Assembly (NCBI RefSeq): GCF_016864575.1
Contig: NZ_CP044125.1
Location: 1,178,001 to 1,242,000 of the forward strand
Direction: 5' to 3'
Length of the DNA: 64,000 nucleotides
Origin: Rhizobium sp. BG4
GTDB taxonomy: Bacteria; Pseudomonadota; Alphaproteobacteria; Rhizobiales; Rhizobiaceae
The notes below the pieces were generated by a model that was given only the letters and a program-made list of their open reading frames with translations, was not told the DNA's origin and made no database searches. Positions within the stretch are counted from its first letter, which is position 1, and the number at the start of each line of letters is the position of its first letter. Below are positions 55,575 through 64,000 of the stretch, piece after piece. The position numbers were made by a program, and so were the translations under genes.

Positions 55575-55636
55575 CTTTAGTATCCGCATTAGTTCTGGCG
55601 CTTCTCGCCACTCCCCAACAATACGGACTGCTTTCG

Positions 55637-57196
55637 ATGATTTCTGGCATACATCACATCACCGCCATCACCCGCAAAGTGCAGGCGAATGTCGATTTCT
55701 ATGCCGGTTTCCTCGGTATCCGGCTCGTCAAGCAGACCGCAGGTTTCGAGGACGAAACCCAGCTGCATCTCTTCTATGGCGATGGCGAGGGCACGCCCGG
55801 CTCGCTGCTGACCTTCCTTGCCTGGGAAGACGGCTCACAGGGACGCGCCGGCTTCGGCCAGATCAGCGAGATCGCGCTGGCGATCGACCCGACGAGCATC
55901 GGCTACTGGCTGACGCGGGCCATGAGCTTCGGCATCCGCATGGAAGGGCCGGCCGATGAATTCGGCGAGCCGGTACTGCGCTTCAAGGACCCCGACAACA
56001 TCATCCTCAAGCTTGCCGGCAACAAGGATCTGAAGACGGCGGCGGCCTGGACGGACGGACCTGTTCCCATCGAGCACGCCGTGCAGCGCGTGCGCGGCGC
56101 GACCATGCTGACCGAGACGCCGGCCGAAAGCCGCGCTTTCATCGAGAGCCATTTCGGCTATCGCTTCCAGGAAAACAAGGGCGCCATCGACCGGCTGGTT
56201 TCGGATTCCGGCGATGTCATCGATGTTCGCAACGCGAAGGGTTTCTGGTCGGGGGCGCCGGGCACCGGTGCGATCGATCACGTGGCTTTCCGCGCCGCGG
56301 ATGAGGCCGAACTGAAAGCCGTTCATGACGCGCTTGCCAGTTCGACGGACTCGGCGACCAACATGCATGACCGGAAGTATTTCAAATCGCTCTATGTGCG
56401 CGAACCCGGTGGCACGCTGATCGAGCTTGCGACCGACAAGCCCGGGATGACGATCGATGAGCCGGCACCGACACTCGGCACCAAGCTGTTCCTGCCGCCG
56501 AAGGATTCGATCAAGGACCTGAAGGACCTCAAGGTCATCCTGCCGCAATTCTCGATGCCGGGCGAACCGCGCGTGAATTACCGCGAACTGCCCTTCGTGC
56601 ACCGCTTCTACACGCCGCCGGATCCGGATGGCAGCGTCTTCGTGCTGCTGCACGGGTCGGGCGGTAACGAGACGACGTTGATGCCGCTGTTGCACAAGGT
56701 TGCCCCGCGAGCGACGCTGCTTGGCGTGCGCGGCCGCGCCACCGAGGAAGGCTTCCCGCGCTGGTACAAGCGCATCACACCCTTCTCCTTCGATCAGGAC
56801 GACATCAAGAACGAGGCGGAAGCCTTCGCGGCGTTCATCGATGGCGCCGTCAAATCCTACGGGCTCGACCCGAAGAAGATCGTCTATGTCGGCTATTCCA
56901 ACGGCGCGAACCTTCTGAACTCGCTGATCTACCTGCACCCCTCGCTCATTCACAAAGCGGTGCTGCTGCGCTCCATGCCCGTCTTGACCAACTATCCGCA
57001 TGCCGACCTGAAGGGCACCGACCTGCTCGTCATCAGCGGCAAGACAGACGCCTATGGCAAATATGCGAGCGAGCTGGAAGGGCGGCTGAAGACCTCGGGC
57101 GCGACGGTCGATTCGGACGTTATCCCCGGCGGGCACGATCTCGGCGACGCCGACGTGCCGATTATCCAGCAATGGCTGCTCAGAGAAAACCAGTAA
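55637..57196 (+). CDS. Fused ring-cleaving dioxygenase (VOC) and alpha/beta hydrolase
   Basis: A 519-residue two-part enzyme. Residues 1-300 hold two VOC domains with metal-binding pattern (MISGIHHITAI, AIDHVAFRA, GTLIELATD) like MhqO-type quinone ring dioxygenases. From about 330 there is a carboxylesterase/phospholipase-type hydrolase: VLLHGSGGNE oxyanion region, nucleophile Ser421 (GYSNGAN) and C-terminal GGHDLGD. This joins functions of Bacillus MhqO and MhqD. The likely role is removal of quinones or hydroxyaromatics; the substrate is not defined. Start at MISGIHHI; the upstream in-frame extension is not used. Confidence 0.85.
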   Translation: MISGIHHITAITRKVQANVDFYAGFLGIRLVKQTAGFEDETQLHLFYGDGEGTPGSLLTFLAWEDGSQGRAGFGQISEIALAIDPTSIGYWLTRAMSFGIRMEGPADEFGEPVLRFKDPDNIILKLAGNKDLKTAAAWTDGPVPIEHAVQRVRGATMLTETPAESRAFIESHFGYRFQENKGAIDRLVSDSGDVIDVRNAKGFWSGAPGTGAIDHVAFRAADEAELKAVHDALASSTDSATNMHDRKYFKSLYVREPGGTLIELATDKPGMTIDEPAPTLGTKLFLPPKDSIKDLKDLKVILPQFSMPGEPRVNYRELPFVHRFYTPPDPDGSVFVLLHGSGGNETTLMPLLHKVAPRATLLGVRGRATEEGFPRWYKRITPFSFDQDDIKNEAEAFAAFIDGAVKSYGLDPKKIVYVGYSNGANLLNSLIYLHPSLIHKAVLLRSMPVLTNYPHADLKGTDLLVISGKTDAYGKYASELEGRLKTSGATVDSDVIPGGHDLGDADVPIIQQWLLRENQ

Positions 57197-57710
57197 CGGC
57201 ACCGCGCGGAAAGACTGTCCGCGCCGCCGCTTGTTCTTGGTTTTGAACTTGCGCTTGAAGTTAATCCGGCAGCAACCGGTGTTTTAGAACTTTGCGGCAG
57301 GCAGGATGCAAATAGCTGAAGTCACCGGTTTCAGCGCACAACCTTCTATTGTGCAGCGCAAATCAGCCAGTGAGCATCGGAAAAACAATCATCAAAGAAA
57401 AATAAATATATCTCTATCGGATTCACATATATTTTTGCGACATAAAACCGATATTACAGAGATTATATCGATGCTGAGATTACCTTAAATACCAATCGAC
57501 TTATAAATTTCACGTTGATCACGAATTATTACAAATATTCGGAAGATCAATTTACATAATTCACGAATAAAATTCATTCGCCTATAAATTACCTCATTCT
57601 TTCCGTTTCTTCTGCGCTTGTTCTATTTTGCTGCATTGCAAAAATTTCTTGCCGAACCTCTGTGTCCGACCTATCTTGCCCCGGACATCGATCGCAGAAG
57701 GGGAAATTGA
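57197..57710. other. AT-rich intergenic region with a hairpin
   Basis: A 514-bp stretch with no credible gene. GCGCGGA (57204-57210) pairs with TCCGCGC (57218-57224) and may stop transcription of the fused enzyme. From about 57340 to 57640 the DNA is strongly AT-rich, unlike both neighbours. It probably carries the promoter of the polysaccharide genes. Confidence 0.45.
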
Positions 57711-58640
57711 ATGCCTCCTCGGCCCGTTGACATCAGCCTGATTATCTCATCGAGAAATCGGGCGAGTGGCCTGTTGAACTGCCTGGATGCGATTGCAAAT
57801 GCCGCCCGTCTGTCGGGCGATTTGCAGTTGGAGCTCGTCTTCGTCGATAACGGATCGACAGACGATACGTCGGAAGTATTCCGCCGCTGGGCCGCGGTCG
57901 CGCCCCTGCATACCAATCTCATCTATGAGACATTGCCGGGGCTTGCCAATGCCCGCAATAGCGGGATCGCCGCGGCCGTCGGACGGCTTCTTGCGTTTAC
58001 CGACGACGATTGCGAAGTGCTGCCCGACTATTTCACCGTGATCGCCGGTCTGTTTGCGGCTGACCAGGGCATCGTCATGCGCGGCGGCCGGGTGGAGCTC
58101 GGCGATGTCCGCGATCTGCCTGTCACGATCAAGACCGAGCGCGAACCGGCAGTGCTAACGAACGAACTCCATGCCGGTGGCTTCATCCATGGCTGTAACA
58201 TGGTGTTTCCGCGCGCCCTCGTCGATCAGGTCGGCCAGTTCGATCCGCGCTTCGGCGCCGGAGCGACGTTCCGCTCGGGCGAGGACACCGATTACATCCA
58301 CCGCGCCTTCAATGCCGGCATTCGCGTCGAATATGTTCCAGAGCTCGAGGTGAAGCATTTCCACGGCCGCCGCAAGGTCGAGGATATCCATCGCCTGCAT
58401 GCCGGATACGCCTTCGGCAACGGCGCGCTCTACGCCAAATATCTGTTCGACAAGCGCTCGAACATGCGCGGAATGCTGCGCTGGGATATTCGCCAGGCGG
58501 TTCGCGAGGCGCTCGGCGGCCAGCCGATGAGCAAGGAGATGGGGCTGACCTATCGCCGCCAGCTCAGGGACAATCTGACCGGCATGCTCGCCTATTGGCG
58601 CAGCACGCGCGGCAAGACCCCGGTCGCAGCCCGCACCTGA
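57711..58640 (+). CDS. Family 2 glycosyltransferase
   Basis: A 309-residue GT-A enzyme. ISLIISSRNRASGLLNCLDA and LVFVDNGSTDDTSE give the nucleotide-binding part, FTDDDCEVLP the metal-binding DDD motif, and GAGATFRSGEDTDYIHRAFN the acceptor side. There are no membrane helices. AGAAGGGG lies before the ATG. First gene of a three-gene polysaccharide set. The sugar transferred is unknown. Confidence 0.9.
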   Translation: MPPRPVDISLIISSRNRASGLLNCLDAIANAARLSGDLQLELVFVDNGSTDDTSEVFRRWAAVAPLHTNLIYETLPGLANARNSGIAAAVGRLLAFTDDDCEVLPDYFTVIAGLFAADQGIVMRGGRVELGDVRDLPVTIKTEREPAVLTNELHAGGFIHGCNMVFPRALVDQVGQFDPRFGAGATFRSGEDTDYIHRAFNAGIRVEYVPELEVKHFHGRRKVEDIHRLHAGYAFGNGALYAKYLFDKRSNMRGMLRWDIRQAVREALGGQPMSKEMGLTYRRQLRDNLTGMLAYWRSTRGKTPVAART

Positions 58641-58689
58641 AACAGATCCAAAGGCCGCCCGCGAGCGGCTGCAATCGATAGGACGCCGA

Positions 58690-60180
58690 ATGGCAGAACA
58701 TGCAGTTGCGCACGCCGACCTGAAAAAGAAGACGGCCCTTTCCGTCCTCTGGTCGGTGGTCCGCGTGGCCTGGAGCACGATCGCGACCTTCGTGATCTTC
58801 GTGATCCTGGCGCGCATTCTCGGCCCCGGCGATTTCGGTACCTTTGCGCTTGCCAGCCTCTTCGTCGAGATCGGTCGCGTGCTTGCCTATGCCGGGCTTG
58901 GCGATGCCATCACCCGGCAGCTCGACCTCGATGAGGAACTGGCCGACACCTGCTTCTGGGCGACCGTCGCCTTCAGCGCCATCGTGGCGGCGATCGTCTT
59001 CGTCTTCGCGCCCTATTACGGCGAGCTGGTTCGCGACGAATCCGTGTCCGGCATCCTGCGCTGGCTGGCGCCGCTGCTGCCGGTCTCCTCGCTTGCCGTC
59101 ATCCACAATGCGCGCCTCGCCCGGGAGTTCGGTCACAAGAACCTTGCGGCGCAGAGTATTGCCGCCAGCCTTCTCTCCGGCATCACCGCCGTCGTCTGCG
59201 CCTATCTCGGCTGGGGCATCTGGGCGCTGGTGGCGCAGACCGCCGTCAATGCCGCGGTAACAGTCGTTCTCGGCTGGGTCGCCTATCCCTGGATGCCGCG
59301 CCTGCGCTTCAACGTCGAGAAGTTCCGCTCGGTCTTCCTGTTCAGCGTCAGCCTTGTCGTCACGCAGCTGATGTGGATGCTGCTGGCCCGCGTCCAGGAC
59401 ATTTTCATCTCGCGCTGGTACGGCGCCGTCGAAGTCGGCCGTTATCGTATCGCCTGGCGGCTGATTGAACTGATCGGCCAGGCCGTTCTGGCGCCGATCG
59501 GCAGCGTTTCGCTGGTAACGCTCTCGCGCCTGCAGAATGACCGCGTCGCCTTCCGCAATGCCTATAACAAGATCGTCGGCGCCGCGGCACTTGGCACCAT
59601 TCCGCTGCTCTTCGGCTTCGGCGCCCTGTCGAACGACATGATCGCCCTGCTCTTCGGCGACAAATGGGGCAATGCCGGCGATATCGCCACCGTGCTGGTG
59701 CTGATGTCGGTGCCGTTCGTGACGAACTTCTTCGCCTCCTCGGCGCTCTCAGCCGTCAACCGCGCAGAGTCGATCCTTTCGGTCGCCGCCCTGCAGTTTG
59801 CCGCGACGCTGCTGCTGACGTGGCTGCTGGTGCCATACGGCATTCTCGCCGTTGCGGCCGGTTACGTCCTGCGCGCCTGGCTGACGATGCCCTATCAGCA
59901 ATATGTGCTGCATCGCTGTGCCGGCATCGACTCGCTCGGCACCTTCAAGGCCGTGGCGCTGCCTTTCTGCGGTGCCGCCGTGATGGCCGTCTGCGTCTGG
60001 TTCGCGCACCCCGTCATTGCCGCTCATATCCAGAGCCGCTGGCTGGTGCTCGGGTTCAGCATCGGCCTTGGCGCCGTCATCTATCTCGCCTTCCTGCCGG
60101 TCTTCGGCAGATCCGCAATCCGCCCCTATATCGCGCTCGGCAAGTCATTGCTGCCGTTCGGGAAGCGGGCAGAGGCCTAG
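58690..60180 (+). CDS. Polysaccharide flippase (MOP/Wzx-type)
   Basis: A 496-residue multipass protein with about 12-14 helices, starting KKTALSVLWSVVRVAWSTIA and showing LARILGPGDFGTFALASLFV, the O-antigen/teichoic-acid flippase pattern. It probably moves lipid-linked repeat units across the inner membrane. It lies 49 bp after the GT2 gene and 40 bp before the pyruvyl transferase. Confidence 0.9.
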   Translation: MAEHAVAHADLKKKTALSVLWSVVRVAWSTIATFVIFVILARILGPGDFGTFALASLFVEIGRVLAYAGLGDAITRQLDLDEELADTCFWATVAFSAIVAAIVFVFAPYYGELVRDESVSGILRWLAPLLPVSSLAVIHNARLAREFGHKNLAAQSIAASLLSGITAVVCAYLGWGIWALVAQTAVNAAVTVVLGWVAYPWMPRLRFNVEKFRSVFLFSVSLVVTQLMWMLLARVQDIFISRWYGAVEVGRYRIAWRLIELIGQAVLAPIGSVSLVTLSRLQNDRVAFRNAYNKIVGAAALGTIPLLFGFGALSNDMIALLFGDKWGNAGDIATVLVLMSVPFVTNFFASSALSAVNRAESILSVAALQFAATLLLTWLLVPYGILAVAAGYVLRAWLTMPYQQYVLHRCAGIDSLGTFKAVALPFCGAAVMAVCVWFAHPVIAAHIQSRWLVLGFSIGLGAVIYLAFLPVFGRSAIRPYIALGKSLLPFGKRAEA

Positions 60181-60220
60181 CCGCCGGGGCTGGGCCAGAC
60201 TCTTCAACAGGAGCCACTGT

Positions 60221-61245
60221 ATGCAGGAAACCAACATTACGATCATCAACCGCCTTCAGGGTTTGATCGCAAATTGCCTTTCCGATCTTGTCGATCCGGC
60301 CGAGCGCTTCGCGCTGCTCGATTTCCCGAACCACTACAATATCGGCGACAGCGCCATCTGGCTGGGGAACTTGCCTATTTCGACCGCCGCAAGACGCGGC
60401 CGGCCTATGTGACGGAAATCCCGACCTACAATGACGAGCGCATGCTGGCGGCGATCGGCGATGGCCGCATCTTCCTGCATGGCGGCGGCAATTTCGGCGA
60501 CATCTGGGCCGGCTACCGGCAGTTCCGCGAGGACATGCTGACGAAGTACAAGGGCCGGCCGATCGTGCAGATGCCGCAGACGATCCACTTCAGGGAGCAG
60601 GCCGGTATCGACAGCACGGCCCGCGCCATCGAGAAGCACGGCAATTTCACGCTTCTGGTGCGCGACCACAAGAGCTTCGAATTCGCCAAGCGCTGGTTCC
60701 AGTGCGATGTACGGCTTTGCCCCGACATGGCCTTCTGCATCGGTCCGGTCAGCCGCCCGGCGCCGCAGCACGAGCTGCTGCTCAACCTGCGCGAAGACCA
60801 GGAAGTCGGCGCGCCGCAGGATCTGACTGCCGCCACCAGCCGCCCGGGCACGGTGAAATCCGACTGGCCTGATGAGCCTGCCGATTTCCAGCGTCATACC
60901 AAGCATACGGCGATCCTGAAGGGGCTGATGTCCGGCCGCATCGGCGGACGCGCGAAGATGACCGAGCTTGCCTATCGCGAGCGGGCGCAGCAGCGCTTCG
61001 ACCGCGGCGTTGCCCTGCTCGGCTCCGCGCGGCAGGTCATCACCGACCGCATGCACGGCCATATCATGTGCGTGCTTCTCGGTGCCGACCATTGCGTGCT
61101 CGACAACAGCTACGGCAAGACCAGCAGCTTCATCGAGGCCTGGGGCACCTGCAACAATCCTGAGAAGGCAGCGATCGCTGCAACGGTCGACGAAGCGCTC
61201 GGCATCCTCGATGCCCGGCGCATGCAGCCGGCAGCCGTCGCCTGA
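60221..61245 (+). pseudogene. Polysaccharide pyruvyl transferase family, frameshifted
   Basis: ATG at 60221 with AGGAG 7 nt upstream. The N-terminal part (residues 1-49, ending FPNHYNIGDSAIWLG) reads in one frame and the rest, starting ELAYFDRRKTRPAYV, in another. The switch is at the GGGG run 60363-60366; one extra G would restore a single 341-residue protein. The family adds pyruvate ketals to exopolysaccharide sugars (ExoV-like). The remaining sequence shows HGGGNFGDIW, VITDRMHGHI and YGKTSSFIE. Either the gene is broken or one base was lost in the sequence. Confidence 0.8.
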
Positions 61246-61248
61246 CGA

Positions 61249-62142
61249 TCAGCCTCGCCGGGCGATCATGATCCCGGCGAGCACCACCAGACCGCCGAGC
61301 GCCTGCATCGGGCCGATCGCCTCGTTGAGCAGCACCCAGGCGAGAACGGCCGCCACGACGGGCTGCAGCAGCAGCGTCAGCGACGAGAAGGCGGCCGGCA
61401 GATAGGCGAGCGCGAAGGCGATCGCCACCTGGCCGCTGGCATGGCTGACGAAGGCGAGACCGAAGACGATCGCCCAGCCATAGGCCGTTGGCGGCAGCAT
61501 CTGCGGCTCGAAGAAGAAGCCGAGCGGGAAGACGCAGACGGCGGCCGATGCAGTGCTCCAGAGCATGATGCGAACCGTATCGAAGCGGCTGCGCAGCTGG
61601 CCGATCGCCAGGATATAACCGGCATAGAAAACCGCCGCGATGATCGCGACGCCATCGCCGCGCAGATCGCCATTGCCGAAGGCCGAGGGACCGCCCTTCA
61701 GGACGATGACGCCGACAAGCGCCAGCGCGAGACCCATCACGAAGATGCGGGAGACCGGCGCGCGGAAGAAGATGAAGCCGATGACGGTGACGAAGACAGG
61801 CGCCAGGTTTGCGAGCAGCGTCGCATTGGCGACCGAGGTCATGGTGATCGACAGGTGCCAGGCAGCAAGATCGGCCGCCAGGATCACGCCCGGCAGGATC
61901 AGCATTGCGTAATCGGAAAGCTTTTCCGGCTTCGGGCCGCTGTCCTTCTTGATCAGCGAGAAGATGAAGATCGGGATCAGCGCCAGCGCCACGCGCCAGA
62001 AGGCCGTCGCCATCGGCCCGACTTCCGAGAGCCGCACAAAGATCGGCGAGCCGCCGATCGCGGCACCGCCGAGGATGAGCGCGGTCAGGGCAAAACGCTG
62101 GGAGGGAGCGGTTTCAACGGAGGGGGCTGCGGCCTGCGACAT
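61249..62142 (-). CDS. EamA/DMT-family transporter
   Basis: A 297-residue membrane protein with ten predicted helices in two EamA repeats (GGAAIGGSPIFVRLSEVGP; YILAIGQLRSR then FVSHASGQVAIAFALAYLP). Exporters of this family carry amino acids or other metabolites; the substrate is unknown. Its stop is 3 bp from the end of the pyruvyl transferase, in convergent orientation. Confidence 0.9.
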   Translation of the reverse strand: MSQAAAPSVETAPSQRFALTALILGGAAIGGSPIFVRLSEVGPMATAFWRVALALIPIFIFSLIKKDSGPKPEKLSDYAMLILPGVILAADLAAWHLSITMTSVANATLLANLAPVFVTVIGFIFFRAPVSRIFVMGLALALVGVIVLKGGPSAFGNGDLRGDGVAIIAAVFYAGYILAIGQLRSRFDTVRIMLWSTASAAVCVFPLGFFFEPQMLPPTAYGWAIVFGLAFVSHASGQVAIAFALAYLPAAFSSLTLLLQPVVAAVLAWVLLNEAIGPMQALGGLVVLAGIMIARRG

Positions 62143-62251
62143 GATTTTCTATGCTCTCAGGGCGGCGAAGATTGAGGTGCCAGCCCTGAGGCGGATTATC
62201 AGATCGCCATGCCGAGGGATAGCGCAGGAACGACACCCCCGAAACAAAAGC

Positions 62252-62680
62252 TCAGCCGGTGACCACGGAGGAGAATTCCGGGTTGCCGCGGATCGTATTG
62301 CTGACGGTGCAGATTTCGTCTTCGGCGAGATGGGCGATCTTCTGGCGGGTCTCGTCGTCGATATCACCCTTGATCGAGAAGGCGATGTTGAACTTCTGCA
62401 CGCGTGACAGGCCTTCGGGCGCCTTCTCGCCGGTCACGTCAGCGGTGATCTCGGTGATCTTGTCGAGAATGCCGAGATTGCTGGCGGTGATGCGGGCGCT
62501 GAGCACCAGGCAGGCCGAGAGCGAGGAATAGAGAAGATCGAGCGGGTTGAAGCCCGGCTGCGAGGGGCCGGTGACGATATTGATCTCACCCTTCGTCGCC
62601 GATGTGACATGCGGGAAACCGGTGCGGCCGAGAACGGCCTTGGCGCCTGTGGGTCTGGGTCTTGCTTTGAGATCGGCCAT
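62252..62680 (-). CDS. OsmC/Ohr-family protein
   Basis: A 142-residue peroxidase-like protein. Two redox Cys are at 57 (YSSLSACLVLSARI) and 124 (EDEICTVSNTIRGNP). Start MADLKARPRPTG has GGAG upstream; an in-frame ATG lies at 62695. Members reduce organic hydroperoxides. YhfA-like subfamily is possible. Confidence 0.88.
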   Translation of the reverse strand: MADLKARPRPTGAKAVLGRTGFPHVTSATKGEINIVTGPSQPGFNPLDLLYSSLSACLVLSARITASNLGILDKITEITADVTGEKAPEGLSRVQKFNIAFSIKGDIDDETRQKIAHLAEDEICTVSNTIRGNPEFSSVVTG

Positions 62681-62796
62681 GCCGCGACACTCCATTTGAT
62701 ATGAGATTGAGATAGTGAGTTTAGCAGCGGGAAGCAACGAAACGGCTTCTCTCAAATCCGGAGACGCGCGCATTTGAATGCTGTATCAGGCAGCAC

Positions 62797-64000
62797 ATGA
62801 AGAAAAAACAGATCGCGATCATCGGGGGTGGCCCGGCGGGCCTGATGGCGGCGGAAACGCTGGCCCTTTCCGGGCATGCGATCACCATCTACGATGCGAT
62901 GCCGACGCTGGCGCGCAAGTTTCTGCTGGCGGGAAAATCCGGGCTCAACATCACGCATTCCGAGGACTACGAGCGGTTTGCGGAGCGCTTCGCCGGTGCG
63001 TCCGCTCGGCTTCGCCCGGCGCTCGATCAGTTGACGCCTGCCGATATTCGCGACTGGGCAGCGGGGCTCGGGACGGAAACATTCGTCGGTTCCTCCGGCC
63101 GCGTCTTCCCCACGGTGATGAAGGCATCGCCGCTGCTCCGCGCCTGGATCGCCCGGCTGGAAAGCCAAGGCGTTGCGATCGCCAAACGCCACCGGTGGAC
63201 CGGCTTCGACGGCGGCGCCTATGTGTTCGAGACGCCCGATGGCCGCAAGACAATAGAGGCCGATGCCGCGCTACTGGCCCTTGGTGGCGCCAGCTGGCCA
63301 AAGCTAGGCTCCGACGCCGCCTGGGTGCCCTGGCTGCGCGACAGGGGTGTCGAGATCGCCCCCTTCCGCCCGGCCAATTGCGGCTTCGATGTCGACTGGA
63401 GCGCGATCTTCCGGGAGCGCTTCGCCGGTGCGCCACTGAAGGCAGTGACTGCGACATCCGCGGCTGGCACCCTCCCCGGCGAATTCGTGATCTCGCGTCA
63501 CGGCGTCGAGGGCAGCCTCGTCTATGCGCATGCGGCAGCGCTTCGGGACGAGCTTGACGGCAAGGGAACAGCATCCCTCATCGTCGACCTGGCACCGGAC
63601 GGCCGTTCGAGCGCATCGCGACCGATCTCGCCCGGCAGGACAGGAAGGTCAGTCTCTCGAACCGCCTGCGCAAAGGTGCGGGTCTCGATGCGGTCAAGGC
63701 TGCGCTGGTTCGCGAACTTGCGCCGCAGGACGCCTTGCAGGATCCGCAGCGGCTTGCCGGGCAGATCAAGGCGCTGCCCATCCCGCTGACGGCAACCCGC
63801 CCGATCGCCGAAGCCATCTCGTCGGCCGGCGGCATTTCGTTCGATGCGATCGACGACAGTTATATGCTGAAGGCCCTGCCCGGCCTGTTTGCCGCGGGCG
63901 AGATGCTGGACTGGGAAGCGCCGACCGGCGGCTACCTGCTCACCGCCTGCATGCCGACCGGAAAAGCCGCCGCTGTTGGCATGCGGGCCTGGCTTGAGAA
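62797..64000 (+). pseudogene. HI0933/BaiN-like flavoprotein, frameshifted and cut by window end
   Basis: A FAD-dependent oxidoreductase of the TIGR03862-like type. MKKKQIAIIGGGPAGLMAAE supplies the dinucleotide fold and AGKSGLNITHSEDYERF the family signature. Frame 1 runs to about 63600 (SLIVDLAPD). The family-like continuation (PFERIATDLARQDRKVSLS) and the C-terminal APTGGYLLTACMPTGKAA are in another frame to the window end. One base missing near 63600-63603 (GGACGGCC for GGACCGGCC) explains it. Real decay or consensus error cannot be told apart here. Confidence 0.8.

Noticed and set aside
57306..57488. 60-codon frame in the AT-rich region
   Set aside because: Low-complexity basic peptide, no ribosome site, and composition follows the AT-rich DNA.

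Overview
The window is chromosomal DNA from an alphaproteobacterium of the Rhizobiaceae, most likely Rhizobium sensu stricto (R. leguminosarum/etli-like). Reasons: high GC with G/C at third codon positions; one contiguous flagellar-motility-chemotaxis cluster in rhizobial order (icpA-cheS-cheY1-cheA-cheW-cheR-cheB-cheY2-cheD-cheT-fliF, visNR, flhB, fliG/N/M, motA, and so on); the rhizobia-specific proteins VisN, VisR, Rem, MotC, MotE, CheS and CheT; two CheYs with no CheZ; and four tandem complex-type flagellins. No rRNA, tRNA, CRISPR array or insertion sequence was seen.

Positions 1-14335 (mostly minus strand): 3'-truncated flgE, the motility activator gene rem, a flagellum-linked lytic transglycosylase, fliK, motC, motB and a FliH-like gene. 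Then come flaD, flaC, flaB and flaA as separate transcription units, each with a similar 5' leader and most followed by an intrinsic terminator. Facing away from flaA is a TPR/O-GlcNAc-transferase-like protein that may glycosylate flagellin. Positions 14336-23292 (minus): operon flgB-flgC-fliE-flgG-flgA-flgI-motE-flgH-fliL-fliP, preceded by operon flgF-fliI-orf. Positions 23541-28720 (plus): motA-fliM-fliN-fliG-flhB-orf. Positions 28778-30275 (minus): the master regulators visN-visR. Positions 30861-41102 (minus): a tightly overlapped che operon that runs through cheT and ends with fliF. In S. meliloti VisNR activates rem and Rem activates the later flagellar, motor and che genes; the same logic is expected here.

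Positions 41534-50365: a predicted 37-residue membrane peptide, an ArnT-like lipid-linked sugar transferase, an XRE regulator, a KefB/YbaL-type antiporter, a fused SecDF, and then a soluble histidine kinase convergent with a receiver-LuxR pair. Positions 50834-55574: a receiver-only protein divergent from a membrane kinase with a FixL-like haem-PAS signature, a second receiver-only protein and a receiver-kinase-receiver hybrid. Together these seven signalling genes form a two-component island whose only obvious DNA-binding member is the LuxR protein. This is the least explained part of the window.

Positions 55637-64000: a fused ring-cleavage dioxygenase/alpha-beta hydrolase (MhqO+MhqD-like), a short polysaccharide group (GT2, flippase, pyruvyl transferase), a DMT exporter, an OsmC protein and an HI0933-like flavoprotein cut by the window end. 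The pyruvyl transferase and the flavoprotein each carry a one-base frameshift. This could be real decay or consensus error.
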